From JBDTLH01 sp039934875 (GTDB lineage: Bacteria; Acidobacteriota; Terriglobia; Terriglobales; Acidobacteriaceae), in NCBI GenBank assembly GCA_039934875.1, contig JBDTLH010000274.1, positions 1-6,410 of the forward strand: DNA of 6,410 bases, written 5' to 3'. Below, one piece after another: positions 1 to 5,959 of this stretch. A program made the position numbers and the translations under genes. The first letter of the stretch is position 1. The number at the start of each line of letters is the position of its first letter. The notes under the pieces were generated by a model that was given only the letters and a program-made list of their open reading frames with translations, had not been told where the DNA came from and searched no databases.

Positions 1-580
1 GAAATATGCCGCTGAGGACGCCGCGTCCCGCGCCATACATGCAGTCGATGCCGAACTTAAAGCCGGAGCGCGCGATGGCGGCGAGATCCACAAATTGCCG
101 GAGCGCGGCGATGTAGTCTGCCTTGAGATCGCCTTCGGTGATGGTTCCTTTATTAGCTGGCCGGGGGAGAGGAGCACCCAACTCGCGCTCGATCGACTGG
201 ATGATTGCGGGACGGGCGGAGCCGCCGTACGACGCCTTATATTTAAAGCCATTCCAGCTTGCGGGATTATGGCTGGAAGTTATCATCACCCCGCCCGCAT
301 GGTTACGGTGTTTCACCGCATAAGAGACGGCCGGGGTGGGAGTGTAGTCGTTGGCGAGGGTGACGTTGATGCCGGCGGAGGCGAAGACTTCGGCCGCGGC
401 GCGAGCGAAGTCGCGTGAGCCAAAGCGGGTGTCATATCCGATGACGATGCCTTTGGCGGGGTCTTCGTGCTTGAGGATGTAGTTGGCGGCGGCGGCGGCG
501 GCGAGGCGCAGGTTAGAGAAGGTAAAGTCTTCGGCGATGATGCCGCGCCATCCGTCGGTGCCGAATTTGATCTGTGACAT
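1..580 (-). CDS. Phosphomannomutase/phosphoglucomutase, N-terminal part (C-terminus beyond left edge)
   Basis: Alpha-D-phosphohexomutase superfamily enzyme that interconverts hexose 6-phosphate and 1-phosphate in the cytoplasm. Reading from the ATG at 580, 193 residues are open to the window edge with no stop. The N-terminus has the family's FGTDGWRG motif (residues 6-13). The phosphoserine loop is ITSSHNP (100-106), with Ser103 as the expected phosphorylated serine, followed by WNGFKYK. The metal-binding and sugar-binding loops lie outside the window. Its position after mannose-6-phosphate isomerase and mannose-1-phosphate guanylyltransferase genes suggests a ManB-like role making mannose-1-P, but glucose phosphates could also be substrates; this part of the protein does not decide. 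No clear Shine-Dalgarno is visible: the 11 bases before the ATG are AAAGAACTCT-like, and beyond them lies the arm of a repeat element. A run of six GCC codons encodes Ala27-32. Confidence 0.9.
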   Translation of the reverse strand, partial: MSQIKFGTDGWRGIIAEDFTFSNLRLAAAAAANYILKHEDPAKGIVIGYDTRFGSRDFARAAAEVFASAGINVTLANDYTPTPAVSYAVKHRNHAGGVMITSSHNPASWNGFKYKASYGGSARPAIIQSIERELGAPLPRPANKGTITEGDLKADYIAALRQFVDLAAIARSGFKFGIDCMYGAGRGVLSGIF

Positions 581-591
581 AGAGTTCTTTT

Positions 592-729
592 ACCACGGAG
601 GCACGGAGACACGGAGAAGATCAAGAGACTACCCGCGGACTTCGCGCATGGACGCGCATGGAACAATAAAATACCAAGACATCTCATAATTTCTCTTAGT
701 ATTTCTCCGTGCCTCCGTCTCTCCGTGGT
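592..729. repeat. Inverted-repeat element with tandem 8-bp 'RCACGGAG' arms
   Basis: The left arm at 592-618 contains three tandem octamers, CCACGGAG, GCACGGAG and ACACGGAG, followed by AA. The right arm at 703-729 is the same pattern in inverse orientation; 24 of 27 positions match after reverse complementing. Weaker similarity continues inward (AAGAGA on both sides). The 84-bp interior includes a perfect 10-bp tandem duplication. From general experience, arms of this 'cacggaggcacggagac' type recur as intergenic repeats in many environmental bacterial genomes; I cannot check copy number here. As RNA the arms could pair into a long stem directly upstream of the mutase start, which may affect its translation or segment stability. 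Confidence 0.75.
643..662. repeat. Perfect 10-bp tandem duplication
   Basis: CGCGCATGGA occurs twice head to tail (643-652 and 653-662) inside the inverted-repeat element. It resembles the 'acgcggatgaacgcggat' type of intergenic repeat that I recall accompanying cacggag repeats in other genomes, so the element may be a composite of two repeat families. Confidence 0.6.
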
Positions 730-739
730 GAATGGCTCC

Positions 740-1852
740 TTACACTAGCGCAGTCATCTTCTTTTCCGAGAGGAATTTTACGACCTTGCCGACGTCCTGC
801 GCGTGCTCGCGGGTGGTGATCAGGATGGCGTCTTCGGTTTCGACGACGACGATGTCTTTGACGCCGATGGTAGCGACGAATTTGGTAGGGGCATAGACGT
901 AATTGCCGTCGGCGTTCAATTCGAAATGGCCGGCGGCGTCAATCACATTCATGCCCTGCTTGGCGACGGCGGCTTTGGCGGCGTGGTGTTCGTAAAGGGC
1001 GGTCCAGGAGCCGAGATCGTTCCATCCGAAGTCGGCGCGCACGCAGAAGATGTTGGAGGCTTCGCCGGCTGCGGAGCGCGGCTCGAGCACGGCGTAATCG
1101 ATAGAGATGTTTTCGCACAGGGGGTAAAGCTCGGCGAGGCGCTCGGCAAATTGCGGGGTGCCGTAGGCGGCGGCGATCTCTTCGAGCAGCGCGGTGGTCT
1201 TGGGCAGATGAGTTTCGAGGGCGTGGACCAGGGTCTGCGCGCTCCAGACGAACATCCCGCCGTTCCAGTAGAAATGGCCGTCGGCGGCGAAGTGGAGGGC
1301 GCGTTCGAGATCAGGTTTTTCGGTGAAGCGGCGCACCCGCAAGACGTCGGGATCGGCATCGAGGGCGGCGCCTGCTTCGATGTATCCGTAGCCGGTCTCA
1401 GGGCGGGTGGGAGGGACGCCCATAACGACGATGTTGTCTCCGGCGGCGGCGATATCGATGGCCTTCTGGATGCCGGCGCGGAACTGCGGTTCATCGCTGA
1501 TTACGTGGTCGGAGGGAAAGAGCGCGAGTACGGCTTTGGGATTGAGCCGGTGGAGGAGAAAGGCGGCCAGTCCGATGGCGGGAGCGGTGTTGCGCGCGGC
1601 GGGCTCGGAGACGATCTGCTGCTCGGGGACGCCGCCGAGCTGTTCGACGATAATGTCGGCGAGGTGCTCGTTGGTAATCACCCATAGGTTTTCGAGTGGC
1701 GCGAGCGGCAGCAGGCGGGTGACCGTCTGCTGGATCATGGTCTGATCGCCATCGAGCGCGAGCACCTGTTTGGCGCGATTGCGGCGGCTGCGGGGCCAGA
1801 ATCGAGTGCCGCTGCCGCCGGCGAGGATTACGGGATAGAAGTTAAGATTCAT
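740..1852 (-). CDS. manC: Mannose-1-phosphate guanylyltransferase (GDP-mannose pyrophosphorylase)
   Basis: Catalyses mannose-1-P + GTP -> GDP-mannose + PPi in the cytoplasm, the activated donor for mannosylation, exopolysaccharide and GDP-fucose synthesis. With the chosen start the protein has 370 residues. The nucleotidyltransferase signature AGGSGTRFWPRSR is at residues 11-23, LFPSDH with the metal-binding Asp at 111-116, FTEKP at 176-180, WNGGMF at 196-201, SIDYAVLE at 250-257 and WNDLGSW at 277-283, all typical of the family. It ends without the C-terminal cupin isomerase domain of bifunctional AlgA/ManC enzymes, fitting the separate isomerase gene just upstream. The frame extends to an ATG at 1915, but those 21 extra residues overlap the isomerase gene and precede the conserved start MNLNFYPVILAGG, so 1852 is preferred. 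The isomerase stop is 25 bp upstream, so the two are almost certainly cotranscribed. Confidence 0.93.
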   Translation of the reverse strand: MNLNFYPVILAGGSGTRFWPRSRRNRAKQVLALDGDQTMIQQTVTRLLPLAPLENLWVITNEHLADIIVEQLGGVPEQQIVSEPAARNTAPAIGLAAFLLHRLNPKAVLALFPSDHVISDEPQFRAGIQKAIDIAAAGDNIVVMGVPPTRPETGYGYIEAGAALDADPDVLRVRRFTEKPDLERALHFAADGHFYWNGGMFVWSAQTLVHALETHLPKTTALLEEIAAAYGTPQFAERLAELYPLCENISIDYAVLEPRSAAGEASNIFCVRADFGWNDLGSWTALYEHHAAKAAVAKQGMNVIDAAGHFELNADGNYVYAPTKFVATIGVKDIVVVETEDAILITTREHAQDVGKVVKFLSEKKMTALV

Positions 1853-1877
1853 GAATTCCGGCCAGGCGCCTCCCTGA

Positions 1878-2882
1878 TTAGCGGCCCTCTGAGTGTGATG
1901 CCGCGGGAAGGGCAAAGTAAAGCTCCGTCTCCGGTTCGGCGGTGATGATGGAAGGGACCGAGGCGGTGAGCAACTCGATGGTCCATTGCGGGATGATGGA
2001 GTAGTCGCCCAGGGAGGCGGGGATGACCACCATCTCTCCGCAGGCGAAGGTCAGCGGCTGGGCGCCGGGGGTTTCGATGCGCGCCGCCCCATTGAGAGCG
2101 AAGAGACAGTGTGCGGCGCCCGTCGATCGCATGGTGCGTGGGCCGGTAAATTCATCGCGCTCGACAGTGAAGCAGGGAGAGGCGATCAAGGTATCTCCGC
2201 GGGGGACGACTCTGCCGGCGTGGGTGGCGGTCTTCATCGCTGCCAGGCCCTGCTCGATGTGAAGCTCCCGCGGTCGCCCGTAATCGTAGAGGCGATAGGT
2301 GATATCGGAGTTCTGCTGGGTTTCGAGGATGATCGATCCGGGGCCGATGGCGTGGACGGTCCCGGCGTCCACGTAGAAGACCTCGCCGGCGCGGACGTCG
2401 ATCCAGTTGAGCAGGCGCTCCATATTGTGTTCCTGCATGGAGCGTTCGATCTGGGGGCGGGTAGTTCCGGGATTGAATCCCAGGGCGATCTGAGCGTTGC
2501 TTTCGGCATCGAGGATGTACCAGCATTCGGTCTTGCCGCAGGGTTGGCCCACGGCGCGGGCGCGAATGTCGTCCGGGTGCACCTGGACGGAGAGTTTCTG
2601 GCGAGGGAACAGCACCTTCATGAGCAGAGGAAAGCGTGCGGGGCAGGATGCGGCGGCGGCGGATCCGATGAGCGCTGCACCGTATGCGCGGCTTAGCTCT
2701 TCGAGGGTATGGCCCTGCAACGGGCCGTTCGCGATCCGGCACTGATCGCCGGTGAGCCAGACCTCTCCGATAGGCTGGGCGGCGATGGGGTGCTGAAAGA
2801 GATAGCTGACGTCGTGCGTGCCCCAGATGCGTTCGACGAACTCAGGAATAATGCGCAGGGGATAAAGGTCAGTTTCAGTCAT
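1878..2882 (-). CDS. manA: Mannose-6-phosphate isomerase, class I
   Basis: Zinc-dependent cupin enzyme that interconverts fructose-6-P and mannose-6-P, the entry to GDP-mannose synthesis. The 334-residue length fits the short (Bacillus ManA-like) type I enzymes rather than the ~390-residue enterobacterial form. Expected zinc ligands are visible: QVHPDD (100-105, His102), KTE (117-119, Glu119) and GTVHAIG (174-180, His177). The catalytic arginine is probably Arg197 in TYRLYDYGR. N-terminal RIWG and GEVWLTGD are also family-typical. The ATG at 2882 is the only good start, although no strong ribosome binding site precedes it. It is first of the manA-manC-mutase set, 69 bp after the aminotransferase stop; I see no convincing promoter in that gap, so readthrough from upstream is possible. 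Confidence 0.93.
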   Translation of the reverse strand: MTETDLYPLRIIPEFVERIWGTHDVSYLFQHPIAAQPIGEVWLTGDQCRIANGPLQGHTLEELSRAYGAALIGSAAAASCPARFPLLMKVLFPRQKLSVQVHPDDIRARAVGQPCGKTECWYILDAESNAQIALGFNPGTTRPQIERSMQEHNMERLLNWIDVRAGEVFYVDAGTVHAIGPGSIILETQQNSDITYRLYDYGRPRELHIEQGLAAMKTATHAGRVVPRGDTLIASPCFTVERDEFTGPRTMRSTGAAHCLFALNGAARIETPGAQPLTFACGEMVVIPASLGDYSIIPQWTIELLTASVPSIITAEPETELYFALPAASHSEGR

Positions 2883-2951
2883 GTTATGGCCGATTCAGCA
2901 ACGCGTGAGTCTTGCGAATAATTAGAGTAGCAGCTTGCGGCGCGGCGTTGC

Positions 2952-4154
2952 TCAGAGTTGCTGTTCAAACCAATTTCTCATGCGCGCGAAGGCGGACTCC
3001 AGGGTGTCATGGTTGACGGCATAAGAGAGCCGGATGTGCTGAGAGGTGCCGAAGGCGTCGCCGGGATTAGTTACTACATGGGCCTCGCGCAGCATGCGGT
3101 CGCAGAGTTCGGTAGTGCTTGCGATGGCGCCCTTTCGCAGATAGGCGCTCACATTAGGATAGGCGTAGAACGCGCCCCGCGGGGTTGCGCAGTGGACTTC
3201 AGGGATGCCGTTCAAACCGGCGACGCACGCTTCGCGCAACTGGGCGTAGTCGGAGCGCATCTGGCGGATGCAATCCTGGGGGCCAGTGAGCGCGGCGACG
3301 GCCGCCTTCTGCACGATGGAGCAGATGCTCGACGTGCTCTGGCTTTGCAGCTTGCCCATCTGCTCGATCACGGGACGGGAGGCGAGGGCGAAGCCGCTGC
3401 GCCATCCAGTCATGGCATAGGTCTTCGAGAGCGAGCCGACCATCACCATGTGCTCTTTGGCGGCGGTGAAGCGTCCGGCGCTGATGCGGTCATTCGGTTC
3501 GGCGTAGTTAAGTTGAACGTAACACTCATCGTTGATGACGTAGATGCCGCGGGCATGGGCGGCCATAACGATCTCTTCGTACTCGGCGGCGGGGATGACG
3601 GATCCGGTGGGATTATTAGGCGAATTGATGATGATTGCCCGGGTACGCGGAGTGATCGCCGCCAATATCTTCTCCGCCGTAAGCTGAAAGCCGTTGGCCT
3701 CCTCGGTTTCGACAAACACGCACTTGGCGCCGGTATAGCGCACCATGTCAGGAAAAGAGACCCAGTAAGGCACGGGGATGATGACCTCGTCGCCCGTCTG
3801 AACCAGGACCTGCAGGGCGAGGAAGAGCGCGTATTTGCCGCCGGGAGTAAAGATCGCCTCCTGAGGAGTGTAATCGGACTGCCAATCCTGGCGATGGCGA
3901 TCGGCTATGGCGCGGCGCAGCTCGGGTATGCCTGAAACCGGAGTGTACTTGGTGAAATTTTCCGCAATGGCCTTCACAGCGGCGTCCTTCACGTGCTGGG
4001 GGGTCGTGAAGTGGGGCTCGCCCGCGCCCAGGTCGAAGACTTCGATGCCCTGGGCCTTCATCCTGGCCGCCGCGGCGATCATCAGCAGCGTTGGGGAGGG
4101 TTCAATGCGCTGGATTCTGCCGGTGAATGGGGGGGAGCTTACCGTGGATGCCAT
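2952..4154 (-). CDS. Class I pyridoxal-phosphate aminotransferase, aspartate type (subgroup I-beta)
   Basis: Cytoplasmic PLP enzyme that transfers an amino group between an amino acid and a 2-oxo acid. At 400 residues it has the normal fold-type I length. Key features are GAGEPHF (43-49), KYTPVSGIPELR (69-80), PYWVSFPDMV (129-138), INSPNNPTG (176-184), NDECY (208-212, Asp209 and Tyr212 near the cofactor), SLSKTYAMTGWRSGFA (241-256, Lys244 forming the Schiff base) and IRLSYA (374-379, Arg375 binding the substrate carboxylate). This pattern is closest to the Thermus/Bacillus-like aspartate aminotransferases, some of which also use prephenate. Substrate choice cannot be fixed by eye, so no symbol is given. 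The start at 4154 has a GAGG about 14 bases upstream, a long spacing. It lies 99 bp after coaD on the same strand. Confidence 0.92.
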   Translation of the reverse strand: MASTVSSPPFTGRIQRIEPSPTLLMIAAAARMKAQGIEVFDLGAGEPHFTTPQHVKDAAVKAIAENFTKYTPVSGIPELRRAIADRHRQDWQSDYTPQEAIFTPGGKYALFLALQVLVQTGDEVIIPVPYWVSFPDMVRYTGAKCVFVETEEANGFQLTAEKILAAITPRTRAIIINSPNNPTGSVIPAAEYEEIVMAAHARGIYVINDECYVQLNYAEPNDRISAGRFTAAKEHMVMVGSLSKTYAMTGWRSGFALASRPVIEQMGKLQSQSTSSICSIVQKAAVAALTGPQDCIRQMRSDYAQLREACVAGLNGIPEVHCATPRGAFYAYPNVSAYLRKGAIASTTELCDRMLREAHVVTNPGDAFGTSQHIRLSYAVNHDTLESAFARMRNWFEQQL

Positions 4155-4253
4155 TTGCGTGTTGCAACCTCTTATCTAGTTTACCTGTTGCATGCCGTCA
4201 TTCTTTCGGAACTAAAGTTCACGGGCAGGCTGGACTATGCGCTTCGACGCGGG

Positions 4254-4748
4254 CTATCCGCCCTCAAGCGCTATTTTCCGCCGCAAGCGCTCTTCCACCT
4301 GCGGTGGAACCAGATCGCTGACCCGCCCTCCCAGACGGAAGACTTCCTTCACCAGGCGTGAGCTTACGTAGGAGTATTGCTCGGCGGGCATCATGAAAAC
4401 GGTCTCCAGGCCAGGATTCAGCTTGCGGTTCATCATCGCCATCTGAAATTCATATTCATAGTCGGAGATGGCGCGAATGCCACGCAACACCGCCTTGGCT
4501 CCCTTGCGCTGCGCATAATCGACCAGCAGTCCCTCGAAGCTCTCTATGCTGACGTTGGGCCAGCGCCGGCAGGTCTCATGCAGCATCTCCATGCGCTCTT
4601 CGGTGGTAAAGAGCGGGTGCTTGCCCGAATTCAGCAGCACGGAGACGATCAATTCATCGAAGATCTGGCTGCCCCGGGCGATCAGATCAAGGTGTCCGTT
4701 AGTGAGCGGGTCGAAGCTGCCGGGATAGATCGCGCGAACGATGGTCAT
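4254..4748 (-). CDS. coaD: Phosphopantetheine adenylyltransferase
   Basis: Transfers AMP from ATP to 4'-phosphopantetheine to give dephospho-coenzyme A, the penultimate step of CoA synthesis. The 164-residue length is normal for the family. The N-terminal GSFDPLTNGH (10-19) carries the (H/T)xGH nucleotidyltransferase motif with His19. LRGIR (88-92) and YSYVSSRLVKEV (125-136), including the ISSTxxR-like SSRLVK, are the other conserved elements, followed by GGRVSDLVPPQVEERL. The start at 4748 puts the conserved IYPGSFDP close to the N-terminus as in homologues. It is transcribed toward the aminotransferase and may share a transcript with it. A hairpin at 4810-4840 lies between it and the metal-response operon upstream, so it probably has its own promoter, which I cannot place. 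Confidence 0.95.
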   Translation of the reverse strand: MTIVRAIYPGSFDPLTNGHLDLIARGSQIFDELIVSVLLNSGKHPLFTTEERMEMLHETCRRWPNVSIESFEGLLVDYAQRKGAKAVLRGIRAISDYEYEFQMAMMNRKLNPGLETVFMMPAEQYSYVSSRLVKEVFRLGGRVSDLVPPQVEERLRRKIALEGG

Positions 4749-4809
4749 GGGTCGTGCCGCCGCCTAGTGTATCTGGAATCCGCACCAGAGCGCCAGCAGA
4801 CAAACAGGT

Positions 4810-4840
4810 GCGGCTCCGGCGTCACCGGCGCCAGAGCCGC
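4810..4840 (-). terminator. Probable intrinsic terminator of the mer-like operon
   Basis: GCGGCTC (4810-4816) pairs with GAGCCGC (4834-4840). After one C/A mismatch, GGCG (4818-4821) pairs with CGCC (4829-4832) around a 7-base loop. Reading on the minus strand, the stem is followed by ACCTGTTTGTCTG, a modest T-rich stretch. The hairpin lies 31 bp beyond the stop of the thioredoxin-fold gene and before coaD. The T-tract is interrupted, so it may be a leaky terminator or an mRNA-stabilising hairpin. Confidence 0.5.
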
Positions 4841-4871
4841 GAAGCAGTGGTGAACCCAAGTCTCGCCTCTA

Positions 4872-5135
4872 TTACAGAGCGCTGCCTAGTCCCGCGCTGC
4901 GCAAGTTCGCCTCGCTAATGGCGCCGGTGCAGCAGTCGGCGATCTTCCCATCAATGACCACGGTAGGAACTCGCTTGATGCCAAGGCCCTGTGCCCGTTT
5001 TGTGACGCTCTCCTGTTTCATGTCATGCACCGTGACCTCGCACGAGGAGCACGCAATGCGACGCACCAGCGCCACGGCTTCATCGCAGCAGATGCAACCT
5101 GCCGTAAAGACTTCCACGTTTCGTTTTTGACTCAT
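4872..5135 (-). CDS. Cysteine-rich thioredoxin-fold (glutaredoxin-like) protein of a mer-type operon
   Basis: Small soluble protein of 87 residues with no signal peptide, so probably cytoplasmic. It begins EVFTAGC and has GCICC at 13-17, giving a CxxC (Cys14, Cys17) with an extra Cys16. A second CSSC is at 29-32, the thioredoxin cis-proline motif is RVPTVVIDGK (55-64, Pro57), and there is a vicinal pair Cys68-Cys69. That is seven cysteines in all. I recall similar short proteins annotated only as 'thioredoxin family' or 'glutaredoxin' beside merR and mer transport genes. The likely role is to receive, shuttle or reduce thiol-bound metal delivered by the membrane protein; this is inference from context. 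The start at 5135 is favoured by GGAGGA three bases upstream and by the conserved N-terminus. The frame runs on to an ATG at 5225, but that would overlap the upstream gene. It is third in the operon, 37 bp after the MerC-like gene. Confidence 0.8.
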   Translation of the reverse strand: MSQKRNVEVFTAGCICCDEAVALVRRIACSSCEVTVHDMKQESVTKRAQGLGIKRVPTVVIDGKIADCCTGAISEANLRSAGLGSAL

Positions 5136-5145
5136 CTTTCCTCCA
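5136..5145 (-). promoter_or_regulatory. Strong ribosome binding site of the thioredoxin-fold gene
   Basis: Minus strand reads TTGGAGGAAAG directly before the ATG at 5135. This GGAGG is the best Shine-Dalgarno in the window and decides the start against the upstream ATG at 5225. It suggests that this third gene is translated more strongly than its operon partners. Confidence 0.75.
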
Positions 5146-5172
5146 ACATTGTTTTGTTTATGTACATCGTGT

Positions 5173-5544
5173 TTAGGTACAGCACGAATTCTTGGGTTGT
5201 GGCCATGCGTTCCAGACCGCCGCAACGATCAGCATCGCCACACCCGTATAAAGAGCGAGGTGGGACCCGATAATGAATTTGCCGCCCAGGATGAAAGCCG
5301 AACCTGCCAGGCCGAGTAGTGCGGGCCGGTATCCGCGCCGCCGTTGTGCGCGAAAGCTAAGCGCGGCCAGAGCCAAAAGAAGAAACGCCGCGGTAAAGGC
5401 GAACAGATATCGCGCTTGCACTAGAAATCCGAGTCCAAGGGCGCTCAAGAGGGCGGCGTAAGCCGGCCAGCAGAGCGGGCACACCAGCTTCGGAAGCAGA
5501 GCAACGCCAATGCCCGGCACGGTGGTCCAACGATCAATTCTCAT
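5173..5544 (-). CDS. MerC-like inner-membrane mercury transport protein
   Basis: A 123-residue hydrophobic protein with four probable membrane helices (about residues 10-27, 28-64 in two passes or one long region, 75-93, 96-114), as in MerC. Helix 1 has LVCPLCWPAY, giving Cys22-x-x-Cys25 flanked by prolines, followed by SALGLGFL, which resembles the AAIGLGFL segment I recall in Tn21 MerC. The C-terminus is YTGVAMLIVAAVWNAW and then a Cys121-Cys122 pair; MerC also has a C-terminal cysteine pair. In Mer transporters such cysteines pass Hg(II) inward. The start at 5544 has AGAGG seven bases upstream and makes an 11-bp overlap with the end of merR, typical of translational coupling. The earlier ATG at 5565 lacks this. 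MerT or an uncharacterised MerC relative are alternatives. Confidence 0.68.
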   Translation of the reverse strand: MRIDRWTTVPGIGVALLPKLVCPLCWPAYAALLSALGLGFLVQARYLFAFTAAFLLLALAALSFRAQRRRGYRPALLGLAGSAFILGGKFIIGSHLALYTGVAMLIVAAVWNAWPQPKNSCCT

Positions 5545-5953
5545 CGTGCGCCTCTTCGGAGCCAATGCTTTCTAAGATCGAGCAGTGCGTGGCAGGGCCC
5601 GCACCGGGGCAGGTTTCCGTGAGCGCGGTTAAGTACCGCTTCATGGCCTCGAGCGTCCGTATCTTCTCTCTGATCTCGGCCACTTTGGTCCGCGCTAAGC
5701 TGCGCACCTCGGCGCAGTCGGTCGTCTGGTCTTGGGCAAAGACGAGCAGCTCTCGGATCTCTTTTAGTGAGAAGCCGAGCTCCTGCGCGCGCTTGATGAA
5801 GTGGATGCGCCGCACTGCGTCAAGCGAATACAGGCGGTAGCCCGCCTGCGACCGGGGCGGTTCGGGTACGAGCCCCTGCGCCTCGTAAAATCGGATGCTT
5901 TCGAGATTTACTCCTGCCGTGCGAGCCAGTTGGCCAATGGTCAGACTTTTCAT
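5534..5953 (-). CDS. merR: MerR-family metal-responsive regulator, three-cysteine (mercury or lead type)
   Basis: Dimeric activator/repressor that twists a long-spacer promoter when metal binds. The 139-residue protein has the winged helix-turn-helix at the N-terminus (LTIGQLARTAGVNLESIRFYE, given here as two parts: LTIGQLARTAG 4-14 and VNLESIRFYE 15-24), then the wing with GYRLYSLDAVRRIHFIKRAQ (38-57), ELGFSLKEIRELL (58-70), and a dimerisation coiled coil around residues 80-112. Cysteines lie at 80, 115 and 124. The spacings of 35 and 9 equal those of Tn501 MerR Cys82/Cys117/Cys126, which form the Hg(II) site; lead regulators of the PbrR691 type share this spacing, so Pb is not excluded. The MerC-like neighbour favours Hg. 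The start at 5953 fits the family N-terminus; an upstream ATG at 6040 is rejected because the operator would become coding. It is the first gene of its operon and so probably autoregulated. Confidence 0.9.
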   Translation of the reverse strand: MKSLTIGQLARTAGVNLESIRFYEAQGLVPEPPRSQAGYRLYSLDAVRRIHFIKRAQELGFSLKEIRELLVFAQDQTTDCAEVRSLARTKVAEIREKIRTLEAMKRYLTALTETCPGAGPATHCSILESIGSEEAHDEN

Positions 5954-5959
5954 ATTTCC

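Larger units (their letters stand above)
581..739. other. Intergenic gap between guanylyltransferase and phosphohexomutase genes, filled by a repeat element
   Basis: The 159-bp gap holds no gene. About 138 bp of it (592-729) is an inverted-repeat element, leaving 10 bp to the guanylyltransferase stop and 11 bp to the mutase start. Short open frames here are made of the repeat and match nothing I recognise. Confidence 0.7.

Noticed and set aside
803..1687. 294-codon plus-strand frame opposite manC
   Set aside because: Antisense shadow of a clear guanylyltransferase gene; glycine/valine/aspartate-rich translation typical of the reverse frame of GC-rich coding DNA, with no family motif.
1853..1915. 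N-terminal extension of manC to the ATG at 1915
   Set aside because: Overlaps the end of manA by 38 bp and adds residues before the conserved nucleotidyltransferase N-terminus.
1986..2696. 236-codon plus-strand frame opposite manA
   Set aside because: Antisense shadow; the isomerase motifs on the minus strand are decisive.
2897..2952. AGCAACGC/GCGTTGCT inverted repeat between the aminotransferase and manA as a terminator
   Set aside because: Eight-bp stem with a 40-base loop and no T-tract; could easily arise by chance in GC-rich DNA.
2958..3935. 325-codon plus-strand frame opposite the aminotransferase
   Set aside because: Lies wholly inside a well-supported aminotransferase gene on the other strand and shows no recognisable domain.
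4160..4192. Direct repeat TGTTGCA (4160 and 4186) upstream of the aminotransferase as a regulatory site
   Set aside because: Only seven bases, and the associated promoter-like hexamers (ATGACG, TAGATA) match consensus poorly.
5136..5225. N-terminal extension of the thioredoxin-fold protein to the ATG at 5225
   Set aside because: It would overlap the MerC-like gene and ignores the strong GGAGG just before the ATG at 5135.
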